Source of the DNA: Cordylochernes scorpioides | Taxonomy: Eukaryota > Arthropoda > Arachnida > Pseudoscorpiones > Chernetidae | Direction: 5' to 3' | DNA length: 64,000 nt | Assembly: GCA_030710605.1 (NCBI GenBank) | Contig: CP092880.1 | Coordinates: 21,904,072-21,968,071 of the forward strand | Position numbers and translations under genes: made by a program | Part shown: positions 42,531 through 54,270 of the stretch, piece after piece | How the letters are laid out: each line of letters starts with the position of its first letter | How positions within the stretch are numbered: the stretch's first letter is position 1 | The notes under the pieces: model-generated | What the model was told of the DNA's origin: nothing | The model's database searches: none | Seen by the model: the letters and a program-made list of their open reading frames with translations, nothing else

Positions 42531-44531
42531 CAACAACAACAAAGCCTCTATTTAGGGCCTCTCGCCCTATACAGGATTCGCCAGTTCACAAGGGATGGGG
42601 AGAACACTGTGTGGCCTTTTTCTAGGATATAATCCTGTGGAATCCAAATATCGCCACCGCTATATACCTATTCTTTGATATTTCATTAATTAGTGCCAGA
42701 AATGAAGGACAAAGTTGCCCCGTTTTATCATTGAGTTTTCGTCTTTCCTCAGACAGAGCAGCACAATCAAATAAGTAGTGCAACATCTCCATTGTTATTC
42801 CTGATCCATAGAAAGTGCCTTTCAGGTCTTCACCCCTCATTAAAATCAGATGGTGTTCTCTGAAAAAAATTGAAAGGGTTCTAAATTGCGCGATTAATCT
42901 GATGACAGGGAAAGGGAGTTCACTTAAGAAATATTCTTCGGTGGTAAACGTTGTATATATGTCTCTATAGTGGGAATATAAATTTGATTGGGTTATTCTT
43001 GTTAAGTCATTTTGTATTGTTTGCTCTATCGCAGTTCTTAATATTCCTGGGATCTCATTCCTTAATGAATCAGTATCATTACAATAAGTAAGCCACGAGG
43101 ATCCGTTATTATTGAGTAAATTGCTTAGTTATTTTATAAACCCGATGGGCCCACCTGTAGCACAGGATATTTGCCTCATTCTATTTAAACATATTCGAGG
43201 CAATCTATTTGTATCCATACTCAGCACCCTCAGCCAATATTTCAAGGTCAATTTCAGAGCTGTTATTATTAATGAGACGCGGCCTGTTTCTGGTCTTATT
43301 ATGTATCCTGGTGTATATCTAGGCAAATTCAAGAACCTACGAATAAATGTATCTTGTATATGATCCAATAAATCTTTATGCTCTGTTGCCCAAATTGGAG
43401 CAGCATACATCAAAACAGCCATCACAATAGAATCAAACAGTTTCATTACAGAGTTTAATGAATTAATTTTTGATTTTGCTAATATTGGGGTTGTAGCATT
43501 TATTGCCGCAAGTGCTTTTCCTTTGAAAAAGTTTGCGGCTTGAGTGGTTTTAGTTGTACTGACCAGAGGGTATCCCAAGTAATTATATCTTCTTGTTACC
43601 ATCAGAGGTTTACCATTCCAGTACCATATATCTTCTCTTGAGGGTTTACCACCATTGCGAATAACCATAACCTTCGATTTGGACTCGTTCAGTGTCATAT
43701 AGTTCTCACCAAGATATTCTTTCAATATGTTAATCTTTTTTTGGAGGTTTATCCTCGACTCCCCTATAATAGCAATATCATCTGCATACATCAGCAGGTG
43801 GGACGTCACCAAATTCCGGCAGGTATACACTCGTCAGATCTGAGTTGTCATACATTTTAATCAGGTCCGTCATGAATAATATAAAAAGTAATGGCGATAG
43901 TGGCTCTCCTTGTAAAACACCCGAATGTATCTTAATATTTTCTGTAATTGATCCCCTCCATCTGACTGCTACAGTCGCCTGTTCGTGGTAATTTCTAATT
44001 GCGTGTATAAATTGATAGCTCACGCCCAGATTGGTTAATTTCTTCCAAAGTAATGAGTGAGGAACTGTATCAAATGTTTTTCTCAAATAAAAAAAAATAC
44101 ATATAATTTTCCTCTCTTTTTCTTCAGTAATAGTTGTATTAGAGTGGTCAATGTGAATATCAGATCCACACACGAACGACCCCTTCGGAACCCCGCCTGA
44201 TTTTCTGGAATGACGTTATTCTTTCTACCCATTCATTCAGTCTTGATCTTAGTATTGTCGTAAAAAGTTTCGATAAATTGATTATCAGTGCTATACCACG
44301 ATAATTTGAAGGGTTGTCTTTGTCACCGCTTTTAAAGATTGGATGTATGATCGATTTAGTCCATATTGTAGGATAGTGTCCCATTATCAGAGCTCTATTG
44401 TAAAATTGTTCTAATAAACCCATGTACGAGTCTGGGAGTACTTTTATTATTTCATTGGGGATGTCATCAGGTCCACTTGCCTTATTATTTTTCAAATCTC
44501 TCTGATTGCCCTGCCTATCTCTTCAGAAGTT
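42531..44531 (-). mobile_element. LINE-A, 5'-truncated, 2.0 kb (copy 2)
   Basis: The same insertion as 18222-20220, with identical 16-bp TSDs at 42515-42530 and 44532-44547. It therefore predates the separation of the two copies. Confidence 0.92.
43129..44495 (-). pseudogene. LINE-A reverse transcriptase (copy 2)
   Basis: Fingers at 44495-44160, palm start at 44173-43778, and catalytic YADDIAII plus thumb at 43830-43129. Relative to copy 1 there is one extra G at about 43800 that splits the palm frame just before the catalytic box. Copy 1 reads through here (19791-18820). The zinc-motif cysteines are lost in both copies. Confidence 0.85.
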
Positions 44532-44900
44532 GGCGTGAAAGTATTTATTGATAACGTCAGTACGACCAATCGACAATTATTAACAAATTAACCCCCACTA
44601 TCTACAGCTAGAGAATATCGAGCGAGCAAGCTAGGTAACTAAATGATGATTTTACAAATATAAAATAATAAATTTGTTTTTCAAATATTTTCATTGAATA
44701 ATTAAATAATAAATTATTTCTTCGCCACAAGATAAAATGAATATAAAGCAATAACGCCCCATCTATATATAGCAAATGAAAACATTAAGACATGAAAGTT
44801 TCTTTTACATATCAATCAAACTTCTACTGTCCTTACTGCGATGATAAAATATTATATGTGAAAGAAACATTCGCGTCTTAATGTTTTCATTTATAATATA

Positions 44901-46305
44901 CTAGCGGATGTACCCGGCTTCGCCCGGGTTTTACCCGAGTAAAGGTTTGTCTAACGAATCTCTCGATAAAGTGAACATTTTTTCCCGTGCCCTTGAAAAA
45001 TACTCGATAAATTGAATAAAATCAATATTAATTGGTTCCCTCGGTAATTGGAAGTTAAAGGAATAGTATCTTGCCTTGGATTTGTATCATTATTCTTGTA
45101 TGGATGTACCCGGCTTCGCCCGGGTTTTACCCGAGTAAAGGTTTGTCTAACGAATCGCTCGATAAAGTGAACATTTTTTCCCGTGCCCTTGAAAAATACT
45201 CGATAAGTTGAATAAAATCAATATTATTTGGTTCCCTCGGTAATTGGAAGTTAAAGGAATAGTATCTTGCCTTGGAATTGTATCATTATTCTTGTATGAA
45301 TGTACCCGGCTTCGCCCGGGTTTTACCCGAGTAAAGGTTTGTCTAACGAATCTCTCGATAAAGTGAACATTTTTTTCCCGTGCCCTTGAAAAATACTCGA
45401 TAAGTTGAATAAAATCAATATTATTTGGTTCCCTCGGTAATTGGAAGTTAAAGGAATAGTATCTTGCCTTGGAATTGTATCATTATTCTTGTATGAATGT
45501 ACCCGGCTTCGCCGGGTTTTACCCGAGTAAAGGTTTGTCTAACGAATCTCTCGATAAAGTGAACATTTTTTCTCGTGCCCTTGAAAAATACTCGATAAGT
45601 TGAATAAAATCAATATTATTTGGTTCCCTCGGTAATTGGAAGTTAAAAGAATAGTATCTTGCCTTGGAATTGTATCATTATTCTTGTATGAATGTACCCG
45701 GCTTCGCCCGGGTTTTACCCGAGTAAAGGTTTGTCTAACGAATCTCTCGATAAAGTGAACATTTTTTCCCGTGCCCTTGAAAAATACTCGATAAGTTGAA
45801 TAAAATCAATATTAATTGGTTCCCTCGGTAATTGGAAGTTAAAGTAATAGTATCTTGCCTTGGAATTGTATCATTATTCTTGTATGGATGTACCCGGCTT
45901 CGCCCGGGTTTTACCCGAGTAAAGGTTTGTCTAACGAATCTCTCGATAAAGTGAACATTTTTTCCCGTGCCCTTGAAAAATACTCGATAAGTTGAATAAA
46001 ATCAATATTAATTGGTTCCCTCGGTAATTGGAAGTTAAAGGAATAGTATCTTCGCCTTGAATTGTATCATTATTCTTGTCTCAAATAAATTGCCGTGTCA
46101 TCCTGAATTTTGTCTTTCCTAATTTTCTACATTACAAATTCATCTTATCATCATGATAATATTTAGAGCAGATTGTTGAATTATATAACAGATAAATTAG
46201 AATATTTATATTGATTATTCTTGGGCGAAAAGTTATTTCAAAAATTTTATTTGCTAGAAAGGCATAAAGGACACACACACACACATTCATTTATATATAT
46301 ATAGA
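44901..46305 (-). mobile_element. Helitron with six tandem 3'-terminal units (copy 2)
   Basis: The same insertion as 20591-21597: TC at 46305-46304 and CTAG at 44904-44901. The hairpins start at 44912, 45108, 45304, 45501, 45696 and 45892, so six units of 195-197 bp against four in copy 1. The fourth hairpin has lost a C. The array has changed copy number since the copies separated. Confidence 0.88.
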
Positions 46306-46442
46306 TATATGGTGCGTTATTGCATTATATTAATCTATACCTAACTGGTCTTGCGGTTTAGATTATGTCTAATTGCGTATTGAGTAAAATTAATCAGGCC
46401 TCCAGGGAAAAGTGTCTGTTCCCTGGAGGAATGATTAATTTT

Positions 46443-46915
46443 ATTCAACAACAACAACAAAAAGGCTTTTATTAGAGCCCATTTCCCTGTATGGATTCGC
46501 CATACAACAACAAAATAATACAGTAATTTTTCCTACCTTTCCCCTTGTGCATGTGAGTCTTTGTTTGAAAAGGGATTTATTTACACATCTGTTCTAAAAC
46601 TTTCCTCACTACCTCTTTTGTGTATGAATCTATTTACAATTGATCTGTAGAAATTATAGAGTTCTATTGCTATATTTTTTCTTTTCTGAAATAGTTCTCA
46701 GCGTCTTTAGTGGGTTGCTAAGTCTCCAGAAGGTGTTTTTAAGAGTTTTTTTTCTCTTTCTTCACCTAAATATTTGCATTCTATGATATAGTGGGAGATT
46801 TCATCAGATATCATATTTCCACAAATACCGCAGTGAATGTTTTCCTTTTTGATGATGAGAATAGGACTTTCTCTATCTAGAGTTGAAGTAATTCTAGTCC
46901 GTGCAATGAAGGAAT
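46443..46915 (-). mobile_element. LINE 3' fragment (copy 2)
   Basis: Counterpart of 21738-22192 with the same zinc motif CGICGN...HYIIEC, 3' UTR and (TTG)n tail, and the same flanking duplication of about 20 bp. The following sequence to 47578 has no gene. Confidence 0.8.
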
Positions 46916-47463
46916 GATTAATTTTACTCATTATTGATGCAAATGATTATTTCATAGAATAATTGCATATTATTTATGGAAGTGCTCAAATATTTGCATA
47001 TAATTCTACTGCTCTCAACGTCCTCTTATGTCCATGAATTCTTCAAATACCATCAAAACGAAGTAAATTAAGAAAACAACCCATTTTAGATTAAATAACA
47101 TCCGGAATCCAAGTTCCACACCTCATAAATATGTGAATACACTGTGAATGATATTACTTTGTACATACAAGGTGTCTGAGGGGTAACTGAAGTAATCATT
47201 TTTATCGAAAAAATTTGCGAATTTGTAAATAACAAAGACACTTATGTAAAACTCAATAATTTTTGTACATTCTTTTTAGGTTTTCTTTTCTGTTTGAGAA
47301 AATCAACCTTTCAGTTTTAATTATATTTTTAGTCGGTTATTGAGTTGTATTTAATGAATTGTATATAGGTTGCTAAAATAATTCAATTCAGATTTTCTCT
47401 TCTGTTTGAGAAAACCAACCTTTCAGTTTTAATTATGTTTTTATCCGGTTATTGAATTGTATA

Positions 47464-47465
47464 TA
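47464..47465. other. Empty target site of the 11.9-kb composite
   Basis: The sequence 'gaattgtatatataatgaat' here equals the two flanks of the composite in copy 1 joined with a single TA. No excision footprint is seen. Confidence 0.85.
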
Positions 47466-47578
47466 TAATGAATTATATATAGGTTGATAAAATGTATTTA
47501 GGCGCAAGTATCCCAAGTTGGGATATCACGTATGATAAGTCAAATAAAAATTAGTAGTACCTAATCAAGGTATTTTAG

Positions 47579-47678
47579 NNNNNNNNNNNNNNNNNNNNNN
47601 NNNNNNNNNNNNNNNNNNNNNNNNNNNNNNNNNNNNNNNNNNNNNNNNNNNNNNNNNNNNNNNNNNNNNNNNNNNNNN
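47579..47678. other. Assembly gap, 100 N
   Basis: The second placeholder gap of exactly 100 N. It cuts the Jockey element's reverse transcriptase on its right side. Confidence 0.98.
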
Positions 47679-49593
47679 TGGGTCCTGTGACTGATCCTTG
47701 GGGGACCCCGGCAAGGATGTTCCTAGCTGTTGAAAGTTCGTCTTTGACTCGTACCTTGAATGTTATATTTGTTAAGAAGTTTTGCGTTATTTTTATGATG
47801 TCTCCAGGAAGGTGCTTTTTGCACATTTTGTAGAGAAGGGCTTCGTGCCAGACTTTATCGAATGCTTTGGCAATATCGAAGAATACGGCTCCTGTTATTT
47901 GGTCTAGGTCCATGGCTTTTCTTATTTTTTCAGTGACAACAACTAGCTGGTGCAATGTTGAGTGCTTGGCTTGGTAGCCAAATTGTTCAGGTCTGAGTGG
48001 ATTCTTTTCTTCTAGGGATTTTCTGAGTCTTCTTAAAACAATTCTTTCGAATAGTTTTGAGATGGCAGGTAACAGCGAAATGGGCCTGTAGCTTGTTGGT
48101 TCATGCATGGATTTTCCTTTTTTAAGTATGGGACAGATAATGGACGTTTTCCATCTGTCAGGGAAGTGGGCAAGCTGCAGTGAGGCGTTAAAGATTTCGG
48201 TTATTGATGCTAGTATATGATTAGGGAGCAGTTTGAGGGCTTCATTAAGCAATTCGTCGATTCCGGGAGCTTTTTTATTTGGTAGATATTCAATAATCGT
48301 TTTTATTTCACCAATGTTTGTTGGTTCTAGTCCTGTTTCTTTATTTTTTTTTATGTATGAGTTCACACGTTTTATGTATGTACGAGTAGGTTTGGAGTGA
48401 GATGTATAGGGATTGGGGGTGAACTGTTTTTCATAGTTGTTGGCAAATGATTCAGCTGCTTCTTCTGTGGTTAGTGTCTGCCCATTGTTTGTCTTCAGTG
48501 TTATTTATTGTTTTTCAGAGTTGGATAATCGTTTGATGGCTTTCCATATGGTTTGGTCCGTGACTTTCAAGTTTTCGATAAAGTGGTCCCAGCTGGTGTT
48601 ATCGTGCTCTCTTGTAAGTTTCTGTGATTCTCTCCGGGCCGTCATGTAGGCTGATTTATCTCTGGGGTCGCAGGTTTTTTTCATTTTTTTTCTTAGTCTG
48701 TTGGTGGATTGTATTTTTTCTTTAATGTTAGGTGGATATCTTCGTTCTAGTTCCGGGTCCTTATATTTTGTTGAATCTTTCAAATTTTGCACCATTTGTT
48801 CTTCAATGTGTGTAATGGCCTCGTCTATTTTTGAAGATGTGTCTAGGATCAGTTCAGGAGGTTCAGCGATTTCCATTTTGTACTTGAATAGGGCCCAATC
48901 TGTAGTTTTTATTTTTGTATTTGAGTAGGAGATTTTGAAATCCTGTAGCACAAGTAGTACTGGGAGATGATCAGAGGTTAGTTCGTGCAGGACTTTAGAG
49001 TATGCGCTTTGGGAGATGTTTTTGTGCACGGCGATATCAATGATGTCTGGAGGTGAGTCATGAGTAGGTTCGTCGGGGTAGCTCACATCTAGGTCCATAA
49101 CGTTGATTGCGTTTTGGAGCCTTCTCCCGCTTGGGTTAGTGGTGGTGGAACCCCAGGCAGGATGTTTGCAGTTTAGGTCCCCTGCTATGATGGTCGGTGT
49201 GTTCGTTGAAAAAATGTTATAGATATCGGTTTGATCTAGATAGGTGTTTGGTGGTTTGTAGCACGAATACAGGTTCATATTTAACCCGTTTTTGTTTTTG
49301 ATTGAAATTCCTGTTGTTTCCAGGCTTGAGGTGGTGGCATGAATAGGTGCATGGCTGTACTTCTTGTGGATGAATATGGCAGTTCCACCACCTTGTCCAG
49401 TTAGTCTGTCGTTGCGCAGGGTGATGAAGTTTTGAATCCTCATTTTATGGCACGGCTTAAGCCAGGTTTCTGACACTAGTGCGATGTCGATGTCGTACAG
49501 GAATTCTGAGAATTGTTGTTTTTTGTTTCGGAGACTGCACGCGTTCCAGTGAACGATTCGAAGGCTATTTTTATACATATTTTTGTGATTCAT
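47679..49593 (-). pseudogene. Jockey ORF2: endonuclease and reverse transcriptase, one stop
   Basis: Starts at ATG 49593. The N-terminal AP-like endonuclease shows RIVHWNACSLRNKK, LVSETWLKP, GGGTAIFIHKKYS, AGDLNCKHPAWGS and the SDHLPVLLVL motif. A single TAA (48507-48505) interrupts after residue 362, and the same frame continues. The RT fingers include NKKAPGIDELLNEALK and SYRPISLLPAISKLFERI. The palm has FFDIAKAFDKVWHEALLYK and GVPQGSVTGP, where the gap begins. The catalytic (F/Y)ADD box is not visible. Confidence 0.88.
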
Positions 49594-51040
49594 TTACATC
49601 TAAAGGTGTCTACAACGTTCTTCATGATGTTGGCCATTATTGCGGGGTCACTGAGAGCCTTTTTGATAGCGCTCTCTAGTTGGTTGACCTTAGTGGCTGA
49701 AGGAGGATTGGGACGTTCTTTAATGACATATGGAGTTTTATTCTTGTTTTGAGTGGGTTGGGGAATTTCAGAAGGGTTTGGACCTGTAGGGTTGGATTTT
49801 TCTTTTTCTGTATTGGGGTTTGGTTTCTTATTAATTTGGGGCACTCTATTTATTTTTCTGTATAGTGGGCAACCACGCCAACTTGCTGTATGCTGACCCT
49901 GGCAGTTTGCACATTTAGGTGGGACTTCTTTTTCTTTGGCGCATTCGGATGTTAAATAATTTTCTCCACATTTTACACATTTGGGAGTTTCCCTGCATTC
50001 AAACTGAGAGTGCCAAAAGTTTTGGCACCTATGGCATTGTCCGGGGCCTTTGGGAGCCCTGTAAGCCTCGACGTTGCACTTCATGTCGCAGAGATCTGTG
50101 ATATTGTAAATTTCTTTATTCCTTGCAGTCTTGGGAAGGGTTACCTGGATTAGTGGGAGCTCCTCCTTTGTTCTTGAATTTCGTAGTCTTGCAAGTTTGG
50201 ACATCTCGAATCCCTTGTTTTCCAGATCCTCTTGTATTTCGGGGATGGTGATGCAGCGGTCGAGACCTCTGACGACCACTCTAAGGCACTTTTCGTCGTC
50301 TAGGATCTTGAAGTGGAAGGTGTAGTGGCGATCTTCCAACCACTTGGTAGCTATCCGGTAGTCTGATGTTGTGTGAGTCTGAACGTTGATGTATCGGCCT
50401 GATGTGTAAAATTCTGGCTTTTGTTTGGTACACTTGAAAAAACCATCTCTAAGGCCTGACCATTCCTTTACTCCGCTTATTTTAATTGGTGGTATTCTGA
50501 TCTTTGGGTTAGGGGTGGGATTGTTAGGTTTGTTATTCGATGTTTCGTTAGGTTTCTTTGATGGGTTAGAGTTTTTATGGTTTTGTTCATGATTTGGCAT
50601 TTTGTTTGGCGTCACTTCGATTTCCATTTCGACTGTTTCTGCTTCATGAGGTTTTTCAGGCTGTTTATTTTGTAATTTTGGTTCAGGATTACCTTGTGAC
50701 CTTTGGTTGGAGCACCAGGTTGTTTTTTGCGTTGTTGTTTCTTTTGCGGCTACTGGTGATTTTTCTCTTGGACGCTTCGCGGGAGCTTTTGTAGTATTGT
50801 GTTCTAGGTAGTTTGAGCGCAGTTCGCACAGTTCCCTTTCGTAAAAGTCAATACAATTTATTAGTTCGGCAAAGGTGGTTTCTACGCGCCGGAGTATTTT
50901 TTCAAAGCTTGAGAATCTTCTTCATTTTTTAATTGTGGGCATTCTACAAGTTTCCAAATTGAATATTTGCGGGCACCTACCGGGTATTTGGGGTTGGTAA
51001 AATTAGTTTTGGGAGCTTCTGGTGCAAGGAGGTCTTCCAT
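49590..51040 (-). pseudogene. Jockey ORF1 (gag) with zinc knuckles, one frameshift
   Basis: An ATG at 51040 opens MEDLLAPEAPKTNF and reads to an A run (plus T run 50897-50902). There a one-base indel shifts the frame, and the rest continues to 49590. The C-terminal half has an RRM-like/pre-zinc region (YTFHFKILDDEKCLRVVVRG) and zinc knuckles beginning CHRCQNFWHSQFEC, CVKCGENYLTSEC and CANCQGQHTASWRGC. The product would bind LINE RNA and form nucleoprotein particles. The longest single frame starts at an internal Met (50627). Confidence 0.85.
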
Positions 51041-51169
51041 GGTTCGGGTTTTTCTTCGCGGGACGTTTTTCTTCCTTTATTCCATGAGATCCACATGAAC
51101 CTAATGGAATCTTTACAATCGGCCAAAGAGGTGTTTGGCTGGCAGAGTGGCTGGGCCAAACCTATAGGC

Positions 51170-51680
51170 AAAATTTATATGGAAATTTTGTCGTGAAAAA
51201 ATTGATCTATAAAAGCATAGGGCACCTCTCCAATCAAAATAAGCGCCAAAACTGCACGCCATATATTGATGGCGCCCTATGCTTTTTAAAAGCTTTTATT
51301 TAGCTTGCCTCCATGTCTGTCTGTCTGGATGTCTGTCGCCAAATCTTGTAATCTATTTTTAATATACTTATAGGGCACCTAGAAATATGAAATTTGGTAC
51401 ACATGTTCAAACCTGATGACAATGCTAGCTGACCAATTTTCAGACTTCTGGGTTGTCAGGTTGGCCAAGAACGGACAAATTTCCTTTCAAATTTTGTATA
51501 TTTAATTTTGATATGCTTCCAGACCATATAGAATAATGAAACTCACAATACTCGCTCAGTCCAATTAACAATGCAAGTGTACTAATTTTCAGACTTCTGG
51601 GTGGTCGGGAAGGCGGGAAATGAACCATCATCTATATTTATTTTTTAATATTATGTGTTGCATTATAGATTAAATAGAGA
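51170..51680. other. Non-coding, repeated paragraph-like motifs
   Basis: Contains two copies of a module with 'attttcagacttctgggt(t/g)g' about 160 bp apart (near 51435 and 51584), suggesting an old tandem duplication. No gene recognised. Confidence 0.4.
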
Positions 51681-51681
51681 T

Positions 51682-52018
51682 TTTATTTAAAATGCACTAA
51701 AAATGACAAAATAAATATTTCTGAAGTATTGTTTTTTTTTCTGAAGGTACCATTTAACAAATAAAATAATAGACTTAGAAATAAAAGCGGTGGGGTACAA
51801 TAATAATAAATTTGAGATCAATGTGATTTTATATGAAGCAAATGATTAGCAAGATTATGCCTTTCATTAAATTTATACCTATTTGCTGCATAAATGATTA
51901 TCATCCCCCACCGCTTTTATTTCCACGTCTATTATTTTATTTGTTAAATGGTACCTTCAGAAAAAAAGCAATACTTCAGAAATATTTATTTTGTTATTTT
52001 TAGTGCATTTTAAATAAA
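51682..52018. mobile_element. Foldback element with about 115-bp arms
   Basis: The left arm 51682-51797 and right arm 51903-52018 are inverted copies. They share 'ttttatttaaaatgcact', 'aataaatatttctgaagtat', 'aggtaccatttaacaaat' and 'aataaaagcggtgg', with few mismatches. The loop is about 105 bp and AT-rich. There is no coding capacity. A MITE or foldback transposon is likely; flanking TSD not clear. Confidence 0.75.
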
Positions 52019-53190
52019 AGCTTTTTTAAAAAGTGTTTTATAATTAATTATATAAATTAATAATACAATATTATAAAATTTTGAAAACAAATTAAATTAA
52101 TCATTTTATATACTATCTATCTTTCGGCCGTGCGGCGCGCGAGATCCGCGTTTTCGGCGGTAAAAATATGGCGATGAAGATAAGTAACCTCTATGGGATA
52201 TTAGCAGAGGGCAAAGATCTCGCCCTACATGATGGTTTCCATCAAAGATGCAGCAGTGCATCTAGATTTATAAAATAAGTTAACCGACATTCTCGTTTGA
52301 ATATACAAACAATTGACAGAAATATAAATTTGTTAATGATGAGCGGCGGTGATGTAAATCAGGCCGCGGAAAAGTAAAAATTGGGCGGATCAAGTAGAAG
52401 CCCTGTCATGCTAGTGATCATCTCCAAAAAGAGTTAACACCCAGCTACATCACCTACGGCATAGAGTGTAGCAGATGTCACCGATAGTGACATCGGCGAG
52501 TCTCCTGCCCTCAAAAACCCATGGAAGGGGCCAGCCCATTTTCAGGACACCTAGAGTGAATGGTGTTGATGCTTTCATTATCCCAGCAGCGAGCACATAT
52601 CCTCCCACAAAATACGCAGCGCCTACATAGGCTGCGGGAAAGGGGGGGGGGGGGGGGGGGGTTCTGACATTGTCCAGACCCCCTATACACCCATTACTAC
52701 CAAGCTACTAGGGATAAAGTTTCAAGGCTAAGGGAATCCTTGACAGAAGCTCATTAGATCCATATCAGTATCTACAATATTTGCAAGCTGTGGTTCACAG
52801 CTCCCCTAGGGAAGGAGCTATGTAGCAAATTATTTATTATATTTCATGTACAGATTATTTATTTTGAATATTTATATTATTTATATATATTTTTGTGTAA
52901 GAGAATCAGAGGCTGGATCTCAGAAATTATTGTTTTATTAACAATAACATTAGATTAAGATGACAAAGAACAAAAGAGGCAAAAGGGCGTAGTAGCAGAA
53001 ACCAAAACTTAAACTACAGGTACAATCAGTGTGCCGCCAGGTCACGTGATGTCCAGTAGGAAAGGTGGCGCAACAGCTGATGTGCGAAGTTACTCTCCAA
53101 CATTTTGCCACTCTGGAACTTTCCTTGTTGCTTATCTTGTATCATATAAATGTTGATTTTGTGCTTGCATTAAATTGCCGTGTCATCCTG
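52019..53190. other. Unassigned stretch with a G homopolymer
   Basis: A GC-richer segment (52120-52680) with no convincing frame contains a run of about 18 G around 52645-52662. It may be a decayed LINE 3' region. I recognise no gene. Confidence 0.35.
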
Positions 53191-53214
53191 AAGTTTGTCT
53201 TTCCTAATTTTTTA

Positions 53215-53390
53215 CTTTACATTTTGATAGAGGGTTGTGGAATACAGGTCCTGTCTTGAAGCTCTCATACATTCCAAGAGGTGGTCTGGTGCGGCCTCTT
53301 TATTCCTACAGATAGTGCATTGTGGAAAGGTATTTACACCATCCTGGAAAAGGAACAGTTTTGTATGGTCAGTTTTGAGCCTGGAAATAC
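53215..53390 (-). pseudogene. LINE ORF2 C-terminal fragment
   Basis: The minus strand reads RLKTDHTKLFLFQDGVNT, then C-x2-C-x9-H-x4-C (CTICRNKEAAPDHLLEC), and a TAA near 53215. This is the C-terminal zinc motif of RNase H-bearing LINEs. It is under 60 codons and stands alone, with 'attgccgtgtcatcctgaag' 3' sequence that also occurs inside the Helitrons. Confidence 0.6.
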
Positions 53391-53669
53391 AGGTTGCTGC
53401 TTAACAGTTCATCCCACATTGAGAGTAAAGTGACAAAATTTGACTTAATGACTCTATAAATTATTTGGCAAACTCAGGGTTATATCTTTTCTCTTCCTAA
53501 TTAAATCTTACAAAAAGTGAGAAAATCAATGATATATATGTGGAATGGTGGCGTGCGTGTTGGTTGGCTTGTGGAAAGGCCGCTGATACAATTATAATTA
53601 TTTTTTATAAAATAAATTAATTTATTTAAAGCCAGAAATATATAGAGAAAAGAAGTAACGGTCGTTGGA

Positions 53670-53830
53670 AGAAAGCCTTGTTGTTGACGACGCACGTGGC
53701 CAGAGTCCCTGATGCCACCCGCGCATGCGTAGTCAGGCTCACGGTTGCCGAGGCCGCCACACTACGGCCCGTATGTGTAGTGAAGCTTTGTCCGCGCTCG
53801 CTGAAGCAAAGTGTGGTCGCCACATATATA
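53670..53830. promoter_or_regulatory. GC-rich island with NRF1-like motif
   Basis: An approximately 160-bp GC-rich patch in AT-rich DNA. It contains 'cgcgcatgcgta' (close to the NRF1 palindrome) and several CpG. A 65-codon minus frame spans it but has no recognisable domain. It could be a promoter or a fragment of a GC-rich repeat. No adjoining gene was found. Confidence 0.25.
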
Positions 53831-53859
53831 TCTTGAGTTATAATAGAACTTACTATGCA

Positions 53860-54085
53860 TCCATTGTCGATTTTAAATGAAATCCCCCTTGTGGTAAATA
53901 AAGGTATATAATGTTACACACTGGAATTTAATTGGTAACCATTTTAAACTTTTCGTATCTCACTGATATATAAATAATGGTGGATTAAATTCGTCATATA
54001 TGTCTTAAGAGTTACATAGCAACCATTGTCATATTTACCATTTTAATGAAAACATGGCAATGGTGGATAAAATTGATTAAATAAC
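53860..54085. repeat. Degenerate repeat of about 80-100 bp, left block
   Basis: Modules 'ggtaaccatt', 'tcaatg/ttaatgaaa', 'aatggtgg' and 'aaattgatcaaata' recur near 53978 and 54059. The same modules form the block at 56030-56370. The Helitron and palindrome now lie between the two blocks. Confidence 0.5.
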
Positions 54086-54132
54086 GCTAATTCAATAAAT
54101 TAATCCCCTGTTTCAATATTCAGTTTAAAACA

Positions 54133-54270
54133 CCAAGCCTTCAGGGATAAGTCTCTTTTTAAAAATTTATAAATCTCTAGATTTTGGGATCGAGAGCCCA
54201 TCTACAGGCCCGAAAACTAGAGATTTGTAAATTAAAAAATCTTTATCCCTGGAGGCCTTGTGATTTCAAC
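54133..54270. repeat. Hairpin element
   Basis: Inverted arms 'cttcagggataa(a/g)' to 'ttatccctggagg', and inner arms around 'aatctctag' and 'ctagagattt', enclose a short loop. A related 'cctccaggga' hairpin lies at 21682-21735. It is MITE-like; ends uncertain. Confidence 0.5.

Larger units (their letters stand above)
35450..47578. other. Copy 2: contig nearly identical to copy 1
   Basis: It repeats, in the same order and orientation, everything from within the minisatellite at about 10.7 kb to 22757, then 34669-34781. It lacks the 11.9-kb composite, the 386-bp and 157-bp LINE inserts, the 15907-16427 MITE/Helitron, a 323-bp array unit and the 150-bp block at 11985. It has its own extra elements. 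Both ends abut 100-N gaps. I infer an alternative haplotype placed in line; a true segmental duplication is the other option. Confidence 0.75.
47679..51072 (-). mobile_element. Jockey-type LINE, nearly complete, 3' end lost in the gap
   Basis: The minus-strand order is gag ORF1 (51040-49590), endonuclease and RT ORF2 (49593 into the gap). ORF1 stop and ORF2 start overlap as ATGA (49593-49590). The 5' end lies near 51070, where dispersed repeat F sequence ('ttattccatgagatccaca') resumes. Only one indel and one stop codon were seen, so this is the youngest LINE in the window. Confidence 0.85.

Noticed and set aside
53626..53823. 65-codon minus-strand frame in the GC-rich patch as a gene
   Set aside because: No domain, no splice or start context that stands out; reported only as a GC-rich region.
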